Below, in pieces: positions 7,538 through 16,822 of a stretch of 64,000 bases of DNA (positions are counted from its first letter, which is position 1; every line of letters starts with the position of its first letter). Source of the stretch: Mesorhizobium sp. M9A.F.Ca.ET.002.03.1.2. GTDB lineage: Bacteria > Pseudomonadota > Alphaproteobacteria > Rhizobiales > Rhizobiaceae. Below the pieces are notes generated by a model. That model did no database searches and was not told the DNA's origin. It saw only the letters and a program-made list of their open reading frames with translations. A program made the translations under genes and the position numbers. The DNA lies in assembly GCF_003952365.1 (NCBI RefSeq), contig NZ_CP034443.1:248001-312000 (forward strand), read 5' to 3'.

Positions 7538-8614
7538 ATGGGTTACTATCAACAGACCAAGCCAGCCCGCGCGTCGGAACTTTCCGAAGCCTGCCATCCC
7601 GTCGGTGCAGCGGAAGCTGAAGTAATCGCCGAACGTCTCTATAATATTCGCGGCTCGGCCACGCGCTTTGAGACCGAGAAAGATGACACGTTTCTCCTCG
7701 ACTGCGCGGACCGCGGGAAATTCGTCCTGAAAATCGCTCATCCTTCCGAGCGGGTGGAAGAACTCGATTTCCAGGTCACCCTGTTGCGGCATATCGCAGA
7801 GCGCGCTCCGGACCTGCCCATCCCCCATCCCCATCGCGACGTCGATGGCGCTGATTTGCCCGTCGTCACGACAAGTGCCGGGGAGCGGCGTGTGGTGCGG
7901 CTCGTCACCTTCCTCGATGGTATCCCACTCGACCGGACAGTTTCCACGGCGCAGCAGCGCGAGCGGATCGGCGAGGTCCTGGCGAAACTGCGCCACGCCA
8001 TGGCCGATTTCTCCCATCCCGCCGACTCTCGGACCTTGGCATGGGACGTCACCCACCTGCTCGATCTCTCCGATCTGCTGGGCTTCATCCCAGCGGGCGG
8101 CAAGCGCGCATGGACCATCCGTGCGCTGGAGCGGTTTGCAGAGATCAAGCCGCAGCTCGACCTGTGCCGGCGGCAGGTGCTCCACAACGATTTCAATACG
8201 TCGAACCTGGTGGTTGATCACACTTGCTCGGAGTTCCTGACCGGCGTCATCGACTTCGGCGATGCGGTTCGTACTGCCATCGCCGTCGATGTCTCCACGG
8301 CGTTGATGAACCAGATGCCCAAAACCTTCGACCGTGGGAAGCGGCGTGACCTGTTCGACGAACCGCGTGACATTCTGCGCGGCTATCTCCGCCACGCTGA
8401 ACTGACGGACGAGGAACTCCGGCTCATCCCCTTCCTGGCACAGGGCCGACTTGCGGTCCGCGCGCTTCTGACCTGCTGGCGAGCCGAGCTCTTTCCTGAG
8501 AACAGCCGCTACATCCTGCGCAACACCGAGGCGGGGTGGGCTCATCTCGAGTGGTTCAACTCGATGTCGACCGCACAAATATCGGACCTTCTGACGCGAG
8601 AGGAACCGCAATGA
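7538..8614 (+). CDS. Aminoglycoside-phosphotransferase-fold kinase, hydroxylysine-kinase-like
   Basis: A 358-residue APH/choline-kinase-fold protein. The catalytic loop is RRQVLHNDFNTSNLVVD (H-x-D-x4-N, about residue 210) and the metal-binding loop is GVIDFGDAVRT. The N-lobe has the ATP lysine in GKFVLKIAHPSE. Its stop overlaps the next start (ATGA), so it is translationally coupled to a class III aminotransferase-fold enzyme. In animals the same pair, hydroxylysine kinase and a class III phospholyase (AGPHD1/AGXT2L2), degrades 5-hydroxylysine. I therefore infer phosphorylation of an amino alcohol or hydroxy-amino acid. Homoserine kinase is less likely, since a separate thrB lies at 25.8 kb. 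Confidence 0.72.
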   Translation: MGYYQQTKPARASELSEACHPVGAAEAEVIAERLYNIRGSATRFETEKDDTFLLDCADRGKFVLKIAHPSERVEELDFQVTLLRHIAERAPDLPIPHPHRDVDGADLPVVTTSAGERRVVRLVTFLDGIPLDRTVSTAQQRERIGEVLAKLRHAMADFSHPADSRTLAWDVTHLLDLSDLLGFIPAGGKRAWTIRALERFAEIKPQLDLCRRQVLHNDFNTSNLVVDHTCSEFLTGVIDFGDAVRTAIAVDVSTALMNQMPKTFDRGKRRDLFDEPRDILRGYLRHAELTDEELRLIPFLAQGRLAVRALLTCWRAELFPENSRYILRNTEAGWAHLEWFNSMSTAQISDLLTREEPQ

Positions 8615-9981
8615 CCCAGCAAGCGACTACCCTGCCCAAGGGCTTCCGTGGCGACATGGCGAATGGCTTCAACCCTCAGGATGCGGCTCATCTCCCGAGT
8701 GAAGCCGCGGCGCATCTGGCCAGGCGGCAAAGGCTGCTTGGCCCCGCCTATCGGCTTTTCTATAAGTCGCCGGTGGAGATTTCGCGCGCCAAGGGCGTCT
8801 TCCTCTATGACAAGCATGGCAACGAATATCTCGACGCCTACAACAACGTGGTATCGCTGGGTCACTCTCATCCGCGTGTCGTCGAGGCGATCCAGAAGCA
8901 GCTCGAAATACTCTGTACCCACACGCGTTACATGCAGGAACCCATGCTGGACTATGCCGAAACCCTGATCAAGACATTCGGTGGCGAACTCGGCCGGACC
9001 GGATGCGCGATGTTCACCTGCACCGGCTCGGAAGCCAACGATCTCGCCTTGCGTATCGCGCGTTATCACACACGCAAGACCGGCGTCATTGTCACGGCCG
9101 AAGCCTATCACGGCAATAGCGGCGCGGTGGCGGCAATCTCGCCGTCGCTCGGCAAGAAATCGGCGCTGGATCCCTACGTTCGAACGGTCGCTGCCCCGGA
9201 CTCCTATCGCCTGCCCGTCGCGGAAATCGGCCGGCGGATGGCGGAGGATGTTGCCCGACAGATTGCTGACCTCGAAAGGCATGGCGACGGCCTGGCCGCA
9301 TTCATCGCTGATTCCGTCTTCTCCTCCGATGGTCTTTATGTCGACCCCACCAATGTGCTGGCGCCAGTTGCTGAAGTCGTCCGCAAGGCCGGAGGCCTGG
9401 TCATCGCCGACGAAGTGCAATCCGGTTTCGGGCGGACCGGCACCCACCTTTGGGGACACGCCCGACACAAGGTCGATCCGGATATCGTCACCCTTGGGAA
9501 GCCCATGGGCAACGGCTATCCGGTTGCGGGCCTGGTGGTGCGGCCCGAACTCGTAGCCGAGTTCGGGGCCAGCATGCGCTACTTCAACACGTTCGGTGGC
9601 AATTCCGTCGCTATCGCCGCCGCGCAGGCCGTGCTCGACACGATTTTCGAAGAGAATCTGATGGACAACGCGACCAGGGTCGGCGGTGAAATCCTCGACG
9701 GCCTCCGCAACCTGCAGAACAAATACGAATTCGTCGGTGATGTGCGTGGGGCGGGCCTCTATTTCGCCATCGAGCTCGTCAAGGACCGCGACAGGAAGGT
9801 TCCGGACATGGATCGTGCGCTTGCGGCCGTCAATGCTCTGCGCGACCAGCGCATTCTCATCTCCGCGACCGGAGCAGATGCGCATATTCTCAAGATCAGG
9901 CCCCCTCTTGTCTTCACATCAGCGAATGCGGGACGTCTGCTCGAAGGTGTCGACAATGCGCTGCGGGCGGTGCAGACCTAG
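8611..9981 (+). CDS. Class III aminotransferase-fold PLP enzyme, probable phospholyase
   Basis: 456 residues, fold type I PLP enzyme. It has FTCTGSEANDLALRIAR, the PLP aspartate in LVIADEVQSGFGRTG, and the Schiff-base lysine in VTLGKPMGNGYPVAG. The opening RRQRLLGPAYRLFYKSPVEISRAKGVFLYDKHGNEYLDAYNNVVSLGHSHP is the style of ethanolamine-phosphate and phosphohydroxylysine phospholyases, not of ordinary omega-transaminases. The ATG at 8611 overlaps the kinase stop, so the kinase would supply the phosphorylated substrate. The reaction inferred is elimination of phosphate and ammonia to give an aldehyde or semialdehyde, which the aldehyde dehydrogenase at 10986 could then oxidise. The exact substrate is not shown by the sequence. 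Confidence 0.78.
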   Translation: MTQQATTLPKGFRGDMANGFNPQDAAHLPSEAAAHLARRQRLLGPAYRLFYKSPVEISRAKGVFLYDKHGNEYLDAYNNVVSLGHSHPRVVEAIQKQLEILCTHTRYMQEPMLDYAETLIKTFGGELGRTGCAMFTCTGSEANDLALRIARYHTRKTGVIVTAEAYHGNSGAVAAISPSLGKKSALDPYVRTVAAPDSYRLPVAEIGRRMAEDVARQIADLERHGDGLAAFIADSVFSSDGLYVDPTNVLAPVAEVVRKAGGLVIADEVQSGFGRTGTHLWGHARHKVDPDIVTLGKPMGNGYPVAGLVVRPELVAEFGASMRYFNTFGGNSVAIAAAQAVLDTIFEENLMDNATRVGGEILDGLRNLQNKYEFVGDVRGAGLYFAIELVKDRDRKVPDMDRALAAVNALRDQRILISATGADAHILKIRPPLVFTSANAGRLLEGVDNALRAVQT

Positions 9982-10061
9982 GAGCGGATGCAATAGGATC
10001 CTTTGCCGGCGCTGCGGCACCTGACGCAGCTGCACGCGCAACATCATCAACGACCCGGCCC

Positions 10062-10727
10062 ATGAAGCAAGTACAGGACCTTGACGCCAACGCTGAACCC
10101 GTCCCCGTTAGCGCTGTGGATATCCTGGCGCAGGACCTGCGACGCCGTATTCTGTCGGGAGATTTTCAGCCTGGCGAATTCCTCCGCGACGCCAGGATGT
10201 GCGAGGAGCATTCGACCTCTCGGCACACGTTCCGTGCGGCGGCCCAGTTGCTCGTCACACAGGGCCTGCTGCGCCAGATCCCGAACCGAGGCTTCATGCT
10301 GCCCGAGTTCGGAGCGGACGACATTGTCGACATCACACGGGTGCGGGGCGCCATAGAGGGCGAAGCCATTCGCTTTATCGTGCTGACCGGAGTCATTCCG
10401 CCCCTAGCGCTCGAGGCGGTTGCGGTCATGCATGCCTCGACCCTGTCCTCAGACAGGTCGGCGTTGGTTACAGCGGACCGCGACTTCCATCGCGCCATCA
10501 TCGCAGCAAGTGGGAGCGCCCGCCTGAAGCGAGCCTATTCGAACCTCGAAGGGGAGATCGAGCTTCTTCTCGTCCAGCGGCAGGCCTTCTATGGCACCGC
10601 CGAGGAAATGGCGCTGGAGCATGAGCGACTTGTCAAAAGCCTGAGAAGCCGCCACTTCGACACCGCCCGGGAGGCCTTCAAGGAGCACTGGCAAGATCTC
10701 CAGATCAAGCTGCTCGATCAGCGCTGA
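10062..10727 (+). CDS. GntR family transcriptional regulator (FCD type)
   Basis: 221 residues. The N-terminal winged helix (about 15-80) has ILAQDLRRRILSGDFQPGEFL, HSTSRHTFRAAAQLLVTQGLL and RQIPNRGFMLPEF. The all-helical C-terminal effector domain (about 90-215) has the FCD pattern DRDFHRAIIAASGSARL followed by HERLVKSLRSRHFDTAREAFKEHW, where histidines commonly bind a metal. It follows the kinase/phospholyase genes on the same strand after an 80-base gap, so it probably controls them. The paired palindromes at 7.2 and 7.46 kb are its likely operators. Confidence 0.85.
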   Translation: MKQVQDLDANAEPVPVSAVDILAQDLRRRILSGDFQPGEFLRDARMCEEHSTSRHTFRAAAQLLVTQGLLRQIPNRGFMLPEFGADDIVDITRVRGAIEGEAIRFIVLTGVIPPLALEAVAVMHASTLSSDRSALVTADRDFHRAIIAASGSARLKRAYSNLEGEIELLLVQRQAFYGTAEEMALEHERLVKSLRSRHFDTAREAFKEHWQDLQIKLLDQR

Positions 10728-10985
10728 CAAGCGCTCCCTACATTCGTCACGGCGCAGAACTGGCCAACAGAAATTTGTCCCGCCTTCCCATACCCAACGG
10801 CTTGGGCGACTGCCCTTCCCTTAACCGGGACTTCCTAAACCGTGGCAGGTCAGCGTTGTTCCCAAACATCAAGCATGCCGTAATACCGGACTGCCAAGGG
10901 CCGAGGCTCTTCGAGGGTACTCCCAAACAGACAGCTATTCGCGGCACATAGCATGAAGGGCAGCGTTTCTGCACGATGCAGGAGC

Positions 10986-12440
10986 CTAGAAATAACCGAG
11001 TATAGATTTGACCTCGAGATACTCCAACATGCCCTCGAGACCATACTCGCGTCCGTTTCCTGATTGCTTGAACCCGCCAAACGGCGCGTGGGGATCCCAG
11101 GCCGGATAGTTGAGATGCACCTGACCGGCGCGGATGCGTGACGCAACGTCTTTGGCACAATTCATATTTCTGCCCTGCACATGCGCCCCGAGGCCATAGA
11201 CGGTGTCGTTGGCGATGGCGACGGCCTCGTCCACCGTGTCGTAGGGGATGATGCAGAGAACCGGCCCGAAAATCTCCTCCTGGGCGATGCGCATGTCACT
11301 GCGCACCTCCGAAAAAATCGTCGGCTTGACATAGAGCCCGACATTCAGGCCGTTCGGACGGCCCTCTCCGCCGGTGACGAGCTTTGCGCCTTCCGAAATG
11401 CCGACGCCGATCATGGTCTGGATCCGGTCGAACTGGGCGCGGTTGGCGATTGCACCATGCGTGGTGGTCTCCAAGAGAGGATCGCCGACGACGATCTCGT
11501 CCGCGGCCCGCTCGGCGATCAACTCGATCTCGGCAAGCCGCGCCCGCGGCACGATCATACGGGTTGGCGCGCTGCATGACTGGCCGAGATTGCGGAAGCC
11601 AGCGGCCACGCCCAGAGCTACGGCGCGATCGAGATCGGCGTCGGGCAGGATCACGTTCGGCGACTTGCCGCCGAGCTCCTGCGCGACGCGCTTGACGGTC
11701 GGTGCGGCCGCCTGGGCCACCGCGATCCCGGCTCGGGTAGAGCCGGTGATCGAGATCATGTCGACATCCGCGTGGGATGCGAGACGCGCCCCTACGCACG
11801 GACCATCACCATGGACGAGGTTGAAGACACCGGCGGGAAAGCCGGCTTCCTCGATAGCCTCGGCGAACAAAAGGGCGCTCAAGGGAGAAAGCTCGCTTGG
11901 CTTCAGCACGAGCGTGCAGCCCGCGGCGAGCGCCGGCGCGACCTTGGCGGTGATCTGGTAGAGCGGCCAGTTCCATGGCGTGATCAGCGCGCAGACACCG
12001 ACCGGTTCGCGGGTGACAGCCGTGTGGCCACGCTGCTCGACGAAGGTGAAGGCTGTCAGGACATCACGAGCGGTCTTCACATGGGCGATCGCCAGCGGAA
12101 CCTGCGCCGTGCGCGCATAGCCGATGGCTGCGCCCATTTCGAGGGTCAGGCATTGTGCGATTAGTTCACGGCGCGTTTCGAGCAGCGCCTGCAGACGATG
12201 GAGCAAGCTCGCGCGATATTCCGGCTCGGTCCGGCTCCAAGTGGCAAATGCCCGGCGGGCCGCGGAAACGGCCGCGTCCACGTCCTCGCCATTTCCGAGC
12301 GGAAATCGCGTCACCACTTCTTCCGTCGCCGGATTCGTGACGGCGGCCTGGCCAGTGCCCCTTGGCGCGCGCCATTCGCCGTCGATGAAGAATGTGCCGA
12401 GGCGGCCGTTGCGAGACAGGTGCTCGAGGGGCGTGGTCAT
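10986..12440 (-). CDS. Aldehyde dehydrogenase family protein, NAD(P)-dependent
   Basis: 484 residues, full length for the family. Landmarks are ITPWNWPLYQI and VLKPSELSPL in the cofactor domain, the general-base glutamate in VAQELGGKSPNVILPD, and the catalytic cysteine in NLGQSCSAPTRMI. The C-terminal segment is EIFGPVLCIIPY followed by FGGFKQSGNGREYGLEGM. It is convergent with the GntR gene, after a 258-base gap in which I see no gene. Downstream of a PLP phospholyase it could oxidise the aldehyde made there, but the specificity is not readable. It is first in a leftward group that also holds the D-threonine-aldolase-like gene. Confidence 0.88.
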   Translation of the reverse strand: MTTPLEHLSRNGRLGTFFIDGEWRAPRGTGQAAVTNPATEEVVTRFPLGNGEDVDAAVSAARRAFATWSRTEPEYRASLLHRLQALLETRRELIAQCLTLEMGAAIGYARTAQVPLAIAHVKTARDVLTAFTFVEQRGHTAVTREPVGVCALITPWNWPLYQITAKVAPALAAGCTLVLKPSELSPLSALLFAEAIEEAGFPAGVFNLVHGDGPCVGARLASHADVDMISITGSTRAGIAVAQAAAPTVKRVAQELGGKSPNVILPDADLDRAVALGVAAGFRNLGQSCSAPTRMIVPRARLAEIELIAERAADEIVVGDPLLETTTHGAIANRAQFDRIQTMIGVGISEGAKLVTGGEGRPNGLNVGLYVKPTIFSEVRSDMRIAQEEIFGPVLCIIPYDTVDEAVAIANDTVYGLGAHVQGRNMNCAKDVASRIRAGQVHLNYPAWDPHAPFGGFKQSGNGREYGLEGMLEYLEVKSILGYF

Positions 12441-12534
12441 GTCACGAGGTCCTTCATCCCAATAGGTAGGCGCCGAGGATTGGCAGGAACCGGGGACGCC
12501 AGAAATATCCGGGGATCGCCGGCCAGCGGAACTT

Positions 12535-13704
12535 CTACCAGCCGCGGATCCGCTCCCACCGCGCGTCGATCTCCGGACTTCCTCCGTTGACGACGCTGTA
12601 GAAATCGTGCTGGCCGGCCATCGCGCAGGCGTGGTTTGGCAGGATCCGCACCCGGGTACCGACCCGAAGGTCTGGCATGCTCTTGGCCGAGCCGCTGCGG
12701 ATCGCCAGGATGCCGTGTTCCTGGCTGGCCTGTGATACGATCACGTCTTCGAGCACGCAACCCGCCCCGTCGCATACCAGTCCGTAACCCTGATCTACCC
12801 GCTGGCTCGCGGTGCCGCGATCGCGCGAGAGCGCCATCCACCCCGCGTCGACAAGCACCCAGCCCTTCTCCGGCTTAGCGCCGACCACCGTGGCCAGCAC
12901 GGAAATCGCGATGTCGTCGATGGCACAGACCCCGACCCCGTGCTGGACGAGGTCGAAGAACATGTAGACCCCGGCGCGCAACTCCGTGACGCCGTCCAAG
13001 TTCTTGGCGAAGTGCGCGGTCGGGGTCGAGCCGAGGCTGACGATCGGGCATGCATGACCGCGAGCGCGCAGGATTTCGGCGGCGCGCACGGTGGCCGAAC
13101 GCTCGTTCTCGGCTGCCTTCACCAGCGCGTCTGACGTGCTCAAGCCATAGGACTCGCCCGCATGGGCCAAGACGCCGGCAAGGTTGGCTCCCGCAGCGAC
13201 GACCCGATCGGCGACCTCGATGAGCTTGGGATCGTCCGGCTTGAGGCCACCGCGATGGTCGTCGCAATCCAGTTCGATGAGCACGGACGGCGTGACGCCC
13301 GTGGCCTTGCGGACATCGGCCAGGGCATCGGCCTGTTCAACGGTATCAAGCAGCAGCTTCAGGTCGACGCCGGTGCGGCCGCAAAGCTCCGCGGCACGCA
13401 GAGCCGAGGCCGGCGACAGGCCGACCGCATAGGTCATGTCGCGATAGCCGTGGCTGGCGAAGTATTCCGCCTCGGCGATGGTCGAGACCGTGATCGGGCC
13501 GGGTTCGTCCGGGAACACGTGTCGAGCAACGTCGATGCTCTTGGCCGTCTTCATGTGCGGGCGCAACACGACGCCCAGCCTCCTGGCGCGGTCGGCGAGA
13601 CGCTTTATGTTGCGCTCGAGCTTCCCGCGATCCAGCAACAGCGCCGGGGTGACAAGGCCGTCGATCTTCTGGACCGGTTTCAGCAATTCCGCGTTCGTTG
13701 CCAT
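12535..13704 (-). CDS. DSD1/D-threonine aldolase-like PLP enzyme (alanine racemase fold)
   Basis: 389 residues, fold type III. The PLP lysine is in LGVVLRPHMKTAKSID near residue 55. The N-terminal barrel is followed by a C-terminal beta domain with the metal-binding pair in ILPNHACAMAGQHDFY, as in D-threonine aldolase, D-serine dehydratase and 3-hydroxy-D-aspartate aldolase. The reaction is expected to be retro-aldol cleavage of, or water loss from, a D-beta-hydroxy amino acid. The ATG at 13704 gives MATNAELLKPVQKIDGLVTPALLLD, the usual entry to the barrel; the frame is open far upstream by chance. It sits 20 bases past a GNAT gene. An L-specific aldolase is encoded 6.3 kb away. Confidence 0.82.
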   Translation of the reverse strand: MATNAELLKPVQKIDGLVTPALLLDRGKLERNIKRLADRARRLGVVLRPHMKTAKSIDVARHVFPDEPGPITVSTIAEAEYFASHGYRDMTYAVGLSPASALRAAELCGRTGVDLKLLLDTVEQADALADVRKATGVTPSVLIELDCDDHRGGLKPDDPKLIEVADRVVAAGANLAGVLAHAGESYGLSTSDALVKAAENERSATVRAAEILRARGHACPIVSLGSTPTAHFAKNLDGVTELRAGVYMFFDLVQHGVGVCAIDDIAISVLATVVGAKPEKGWVLVDAGWMALSRDRGTASQRVDQGYGLVCDGAGCVLEDVIVSQASQEHGILAIRSGSAKSMPDLRVGTRVRILPNHACAMAGQHDFYSVVNGGSPEIDARWERIRGW

Positions 13705-13724
13705 GTTCCCGATGTTCCTCAAAA

Positions 13725-14591
13725 CTAACCGAAGGACTGGTTCGCCAAGGCATACATGCGGGCCGCGCCATCGGGCGTTGGCCGCCGCCCCTTGACCATG
13801 GCGGTGGCTCCGCCCACCCTGACAAGGCCCAGGCTTTCCAGCCAGTCGCCCAATCCATGCTCGGCATAGACGTCGATGCGCACGAACTGGCCGTGGAGCT
13901 TGGAAAGATGATCCAGGATCAGGCGTTGCGCGTCTTCGGCGCTTTCGGCGGCAACAGGGCCGACCACGTAGCCGCGTCCAAACTTCCTTGCGATGGCATA
14001 ACCCGCGATCCTTCCACTGCGCTCTATCACCACCACGTCGCCCACTTCGGCAAGCGCGGCCACCATCGGCCCTCGTGGCATGCCGGTGGCCCGTTCGTCG
14101 AAAGCCTGGATCGCCGGAAGGTCGGAAACCGTCGCAGGCCGGATGTCGCCGCAGGCCTTCGCCGACACGGCGACGTTCAGCGGGCCTTGGTGCTGGAGCA
14201 CGGTGCCCCAAACGGTGAAGCCGCGTTGCCTGTAGAGCGTCAGCCCATCTTCGGTCGAATTGAGCAGCACGTTGCGACCTTCCGTCGCCTCAAGCAACGC
14301 GTTGAAGAGCCGCGAGCCATTGCCGCCGCCTTGCGCGGAGCGGGTGACGATGATCATCCCGGCCGAGGCATAGGCCTGCCCGTAGTTCCACCACATTGCC
14401 GAGCCGATCACCTCGCCTGAACGCTCGAGGACAAGGCCCTCGCCCAACCTGGCGGCAAACTCCCAGTCCTCGCTGCGGTAAGGCCAGCCCATTTCCTGCG
14501 ACAGCTTCAGCGCGCCCGGCACATGGCTGGTCTCGAACGCGATCAGCTCGGTCGGATCGCCGACAATGTCAGTGTTGAGTCCAACGGCCAT
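13725..14591 (-). CDS. Two-domain GNAT N-acetyltransferase (Acetyltransf_18 type C-terminus)
   Basis: 288 residues. The N-terminal GNAT domain (about 10-140) has GSAMWWNYGQAYASAGMIIV and the acetyl-CoA loop RSAQGGGNGSRLFNALLE. The C-terminal half (about 150-280) is the second GNAT-like domain typical of Acetyltransf_18, with VVVIERSGRIAGYAIARKFGRGYVVGPV and a closing TAMVKGRRP. A paralogue with the same architecture lies at 45886-46764. The ATG at 14591 is preferred to a TTG six bases upstream. It is probably co-transcribed with the aldolase-like gene below it, so an amino acid or amine substrate is plausible but unproven. Confidence 0.8.
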   Translation of the reverse strand: MAVGLNTDIVGDPTELIAFETSHVPGALKLSQEMGWPYRSEDWEFAARLGEGLVLERSGEVIGSAMWWNYGQAYASAGMIIVTRSAQGGGNGSRLFNALLEATEGRNVLLNSTEDGLTLYRQRGFTVWGTVLQHQGPLNVAVSAKACGDIRPATVSDLPAIQAFDERATGMPRGPMVAALAEVGDVVVIERSGRIAGYAIARKFGRGYVVGPVAAESAEDAQRLILDHLSKLHGQFVRIDVYAEHGLGDWLESLGLVRVGGATAMVKGRRPTPDGAARMYALANQSFG

Positions 14592-14889
14592 GCGCAAGCA
14601 GCCTTCACTTCATCCAGAGATCGAATCTCAAGGTGGCGTCCGGCGCACAGATTTCGCTGCTGTTTTGCTCGTTCAGATCAGCGAGATTATTCGTTTTGAG
14701 CCATTCCTCGGCATACCAAACTGCGCAAAGCGGGCGAAGTATATCCGGCGCCTCGTATCGCCTCGCTTTCATCGTTTGGCGATCCGTGTTGCGCCCGCAC
14801 GGGTTCACAACGGACGCGATCCAAGCCCCCCGCAATCGGACAGTCGCAAACACGCCCAACGATGAACCGTTGCTCAGGAGGTATTCGGG

Positions 14890-15828
14890 ATGATCTACAT
14901 CAGCGAAGAGGAGTCAGCCGCCCTGGTCACCCATGAACTGGCTTTCGAGGCCGTGCGGAGAGCTCTCGTTGCTGCCGCTTCGAAACAGAGCCTGGTCTTC
15001 CCTGCGGTTCTCGGGCGTGCACGGGAGGCGACCAATACCTTCTCAATCAAATCCGGTTCGTCGGACCAGCTAACCGGAGTCAAGATCGGCTCCTTCTGGT
15101 CGGGCAATCCCGCGCGCGGCCTGCCCCGCCACAACTCCACCGTCGTCCTGCTCGACCAGGAAACCGGACGACTCAGTGCGGTGATTGAGGCCGGTAAGGT
15201 TAACGCCTACAGGACGGCCGCCGCCGACGCGGTTGCGGCCGATCTTCTTGCACGGAAGCAAGCCAAGCTTCTGGCGATCTTCGGCGCAGGCAATCAGGCG
15301 GGTTTCGAGGTGACAGCCCTTGCTCGCATCCGCCCCATCGAGACCGTGTTGATCGTGGCCAGTCCCTCACCACGCCGCGACGCTTTCGTAGACCGGATCC
15401 GGGACCACGGCCTGACTGCACGCGCGGTACCGGCCGAAGAAGCCGTACGCTCGGCCGACATCGTGGTGACGGCGACACCCTCGCGCCAACCGCTGTTCGA
15501 TGCGACGTGGGTGAACCCCGGGACTCATATCGTGAGCATGGGTTCGGATGCCCCGGGCAAGCGCGAATTGGCGAGCGAATTGTTGTCGAGGGCAAGCCTG
15601 TTCTGCGACCTGCCTTCCCAGTCCCTTCAAATCGGTGAGTTCCAGCATGTGCGCGAGTCGGTCGAAGCGGGCACACTCATCGTGACGCCAATCGGCGATG
15701 TGATCGAAGGCCGTGGGCCGGGACGCCGTTCCGACGAGGAGATCACCGTCTTCGACAGTTCCGGCATATCCCTACAGGATCTCTACATGGCCGAGGCGCT
15801 GATCCGCGCTAAGGCGTCCCACCGCTGA
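14890..15828 (+). CDS. Ornithine cyclodeaminase / mu-crystallin family protein
   Basis: 312 residues. The Rossmann core has LLAIFGAGNQAGFEVTALARI (GxGxxG) near residue 130. The substrate domain has TGVKIGSFWSGNPARGLPRHNSTVVLLD and SAVIEAGKVNAYRTAAADAVAADLLA, where family members place the substrate-binding lysine and arginine. A strong ribosome site AGGAGGT precedes the ATG. The family includes ornithine cyclodeaminase, alanine dehydrogenase, and ketimine or hydroxyproline-derived imine reductases. Beside PLP enzymes for hydroxy amino acids, an imine reductase or deaminating role is likely. The 298-base gap to the divergent GNAT gene holds no other gene. Confidence 0.85.
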   Translation: MIYISEEESAALVTHELAFEAVRRALVAAASKQSLVFPAVLGRAREATNTFSIKSGSSDQLTGVKIGSFWSGNPARGLPRHNSTVVLLDQETGRLSAVIEAGKVNAYRTAAADAVAADLLARKQAKLLAIFGAGNQAGFEVTALARIRPIETVLIVASPSPRRDAFVDRIRDHGLTARAVPAEEAVRSADIVVTATPSRQPLFDATWVNPGTHIVSMGSDAPGKRELASELLSRASLFCDLPSQSLQIGEFQHVRESVEAGTLIVTPIGDVIEGRGPGRRSDEEITVFDSSGISLQDLYMAEALIRAKASHR

Positions 15829-15869
15829 TCGCGCACGAGGGACTTGACCGACTTCTACTGCATACCTTC

Positions 15870-16748
15870 TCAGCCAAACGAAATCTTGCATTCTGCTTCC
15901 AGCCATCGAGCAAGATCGTGAACTTTCCCAGACAGTTCAGGTTCTCCTATCCATATGAGCCCGTAGTGGGTCCCGTCGGGATCGAAACCGGCCGGTGCGA
16001 TGAGCCGCTCTCTATCTATGTCGTCGGTTGCAAGGACCATGGGACTCAGGGCAACGCCCAACCCCGCCGATGCGGCTTCAACGATCAGAAAGTGATGGTC
16101 GTAGAAGCGGATTTCCGTGGGGCGCGGCACCGAGGGGTGGAGGGAAAGCCAGTGCAACCACGCGCCCGGCCGGGTCTTTGAACCCAGCGCGATATACTCC
16201 CCCGAGGCAAACGCCGGCGCGAGGTGAGGGCTCATGACCGGCCCCATCTTTTCAGGAAAAAGGCGCTGGACATGCCAGGCGTCGGGCAGCGCGAAGTCGA
16301 GCCGGCGAATGGCGATATCTATCCGGTCGCGACGGAACTCGACGGGACCGCCGCCCACTGACAGATGCAAGGCGATATCGGGATGCGCGCTCTGGAAGTT
16401 CGCCAGTCGCGGAATGAGCCAACGCATCGCGACCGAGGGTTCGCAGGAGAGAACCAGAGCGTTTTGCCGAGCGTTGGCGGTCCGGAGGCTTTCGACGGTT
16501 GTCGCCAGTTCCGTGAAGAACCGGCCAAGCGTGAGGTTGAGGGTCTCTCCAGCCGGCGTGAGCCGCAGGCCCCGGCCACTTTTCTCGAAAAGCTTGAATC
16601 CAAGATCTTCGGACAGCTTGGTAATCCGACGGCTGATGGCCCCATGGGTCAAGGCGAGCCTGTCCGCGGCCAGCCGGACCGAGCCGAGACGAGCCGTCGC
16701 CTCGAACGCTCGAAGATCATCCAGCGAGGGTATGTCGGACCGCTTCAT
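15870..16748 (-). CDS. LysR family transcriptional regulator (GcvA-like)
   Basis: 292 residues. The N-terminal winged HTH is IPSLDDLRAFEATARLGSVRLAADRLALTHGAISRRITKLSEDLG, followed by LFEKSGRGLRLTPAGE. The effector domain (about 95-290) has the GcvA-type pattern LVLSCEPSVAMRWLIPRLANFQ and DIAIRR. It is divergent from the sugar-acid kinase gene, with only 74 bases between them, so it most likely controls the 16.8-21.1 kb operon. The inducer is unknown; a four-carbon sugar acid or beta-hydroxy amino acid would fit the neighbours. Confidence 0.85.
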   Translation of the reverse strand: MKRSDIPSLDDLRAFEATARLGSVRLAADRLALTHGAISRRITKLSEDLGFKLFEKSGRGLRLTPAGETLNLTLGRFFTELATTVESLRTANARQNALVLSCEPSVAMRWLIPRLANFQSAHPDIALHLSVGGGPVEFRRDRIDIAIRRLDFALPDAWHVQRLFPEKMGPVMSPHLAPAFASGEYIALGSKTRPGAWLHWLSLHPSVPRPTEIRFYDHHFLIVEAASAGLGVALSPMVLATDDIDRERLIAPAGFDPDGTHYGLIWIGEPELSGKVHDLARWLEAECKISFG

Positions 16749-16822
16749 CGGTGATTTCTTATCACCGATCAGACCGAAAAACTATCGCTTTATGAACGGC
16801 TTTGGGTCGGCATAATTGATTC

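Noticed and set aside
8542..9885. 447-codon open frame antisense to the class III aminotransferase gene
   Set aside because: Composition and length follow from GC-rich codon mirroring. The plus-strand product has clear PLP motifs.
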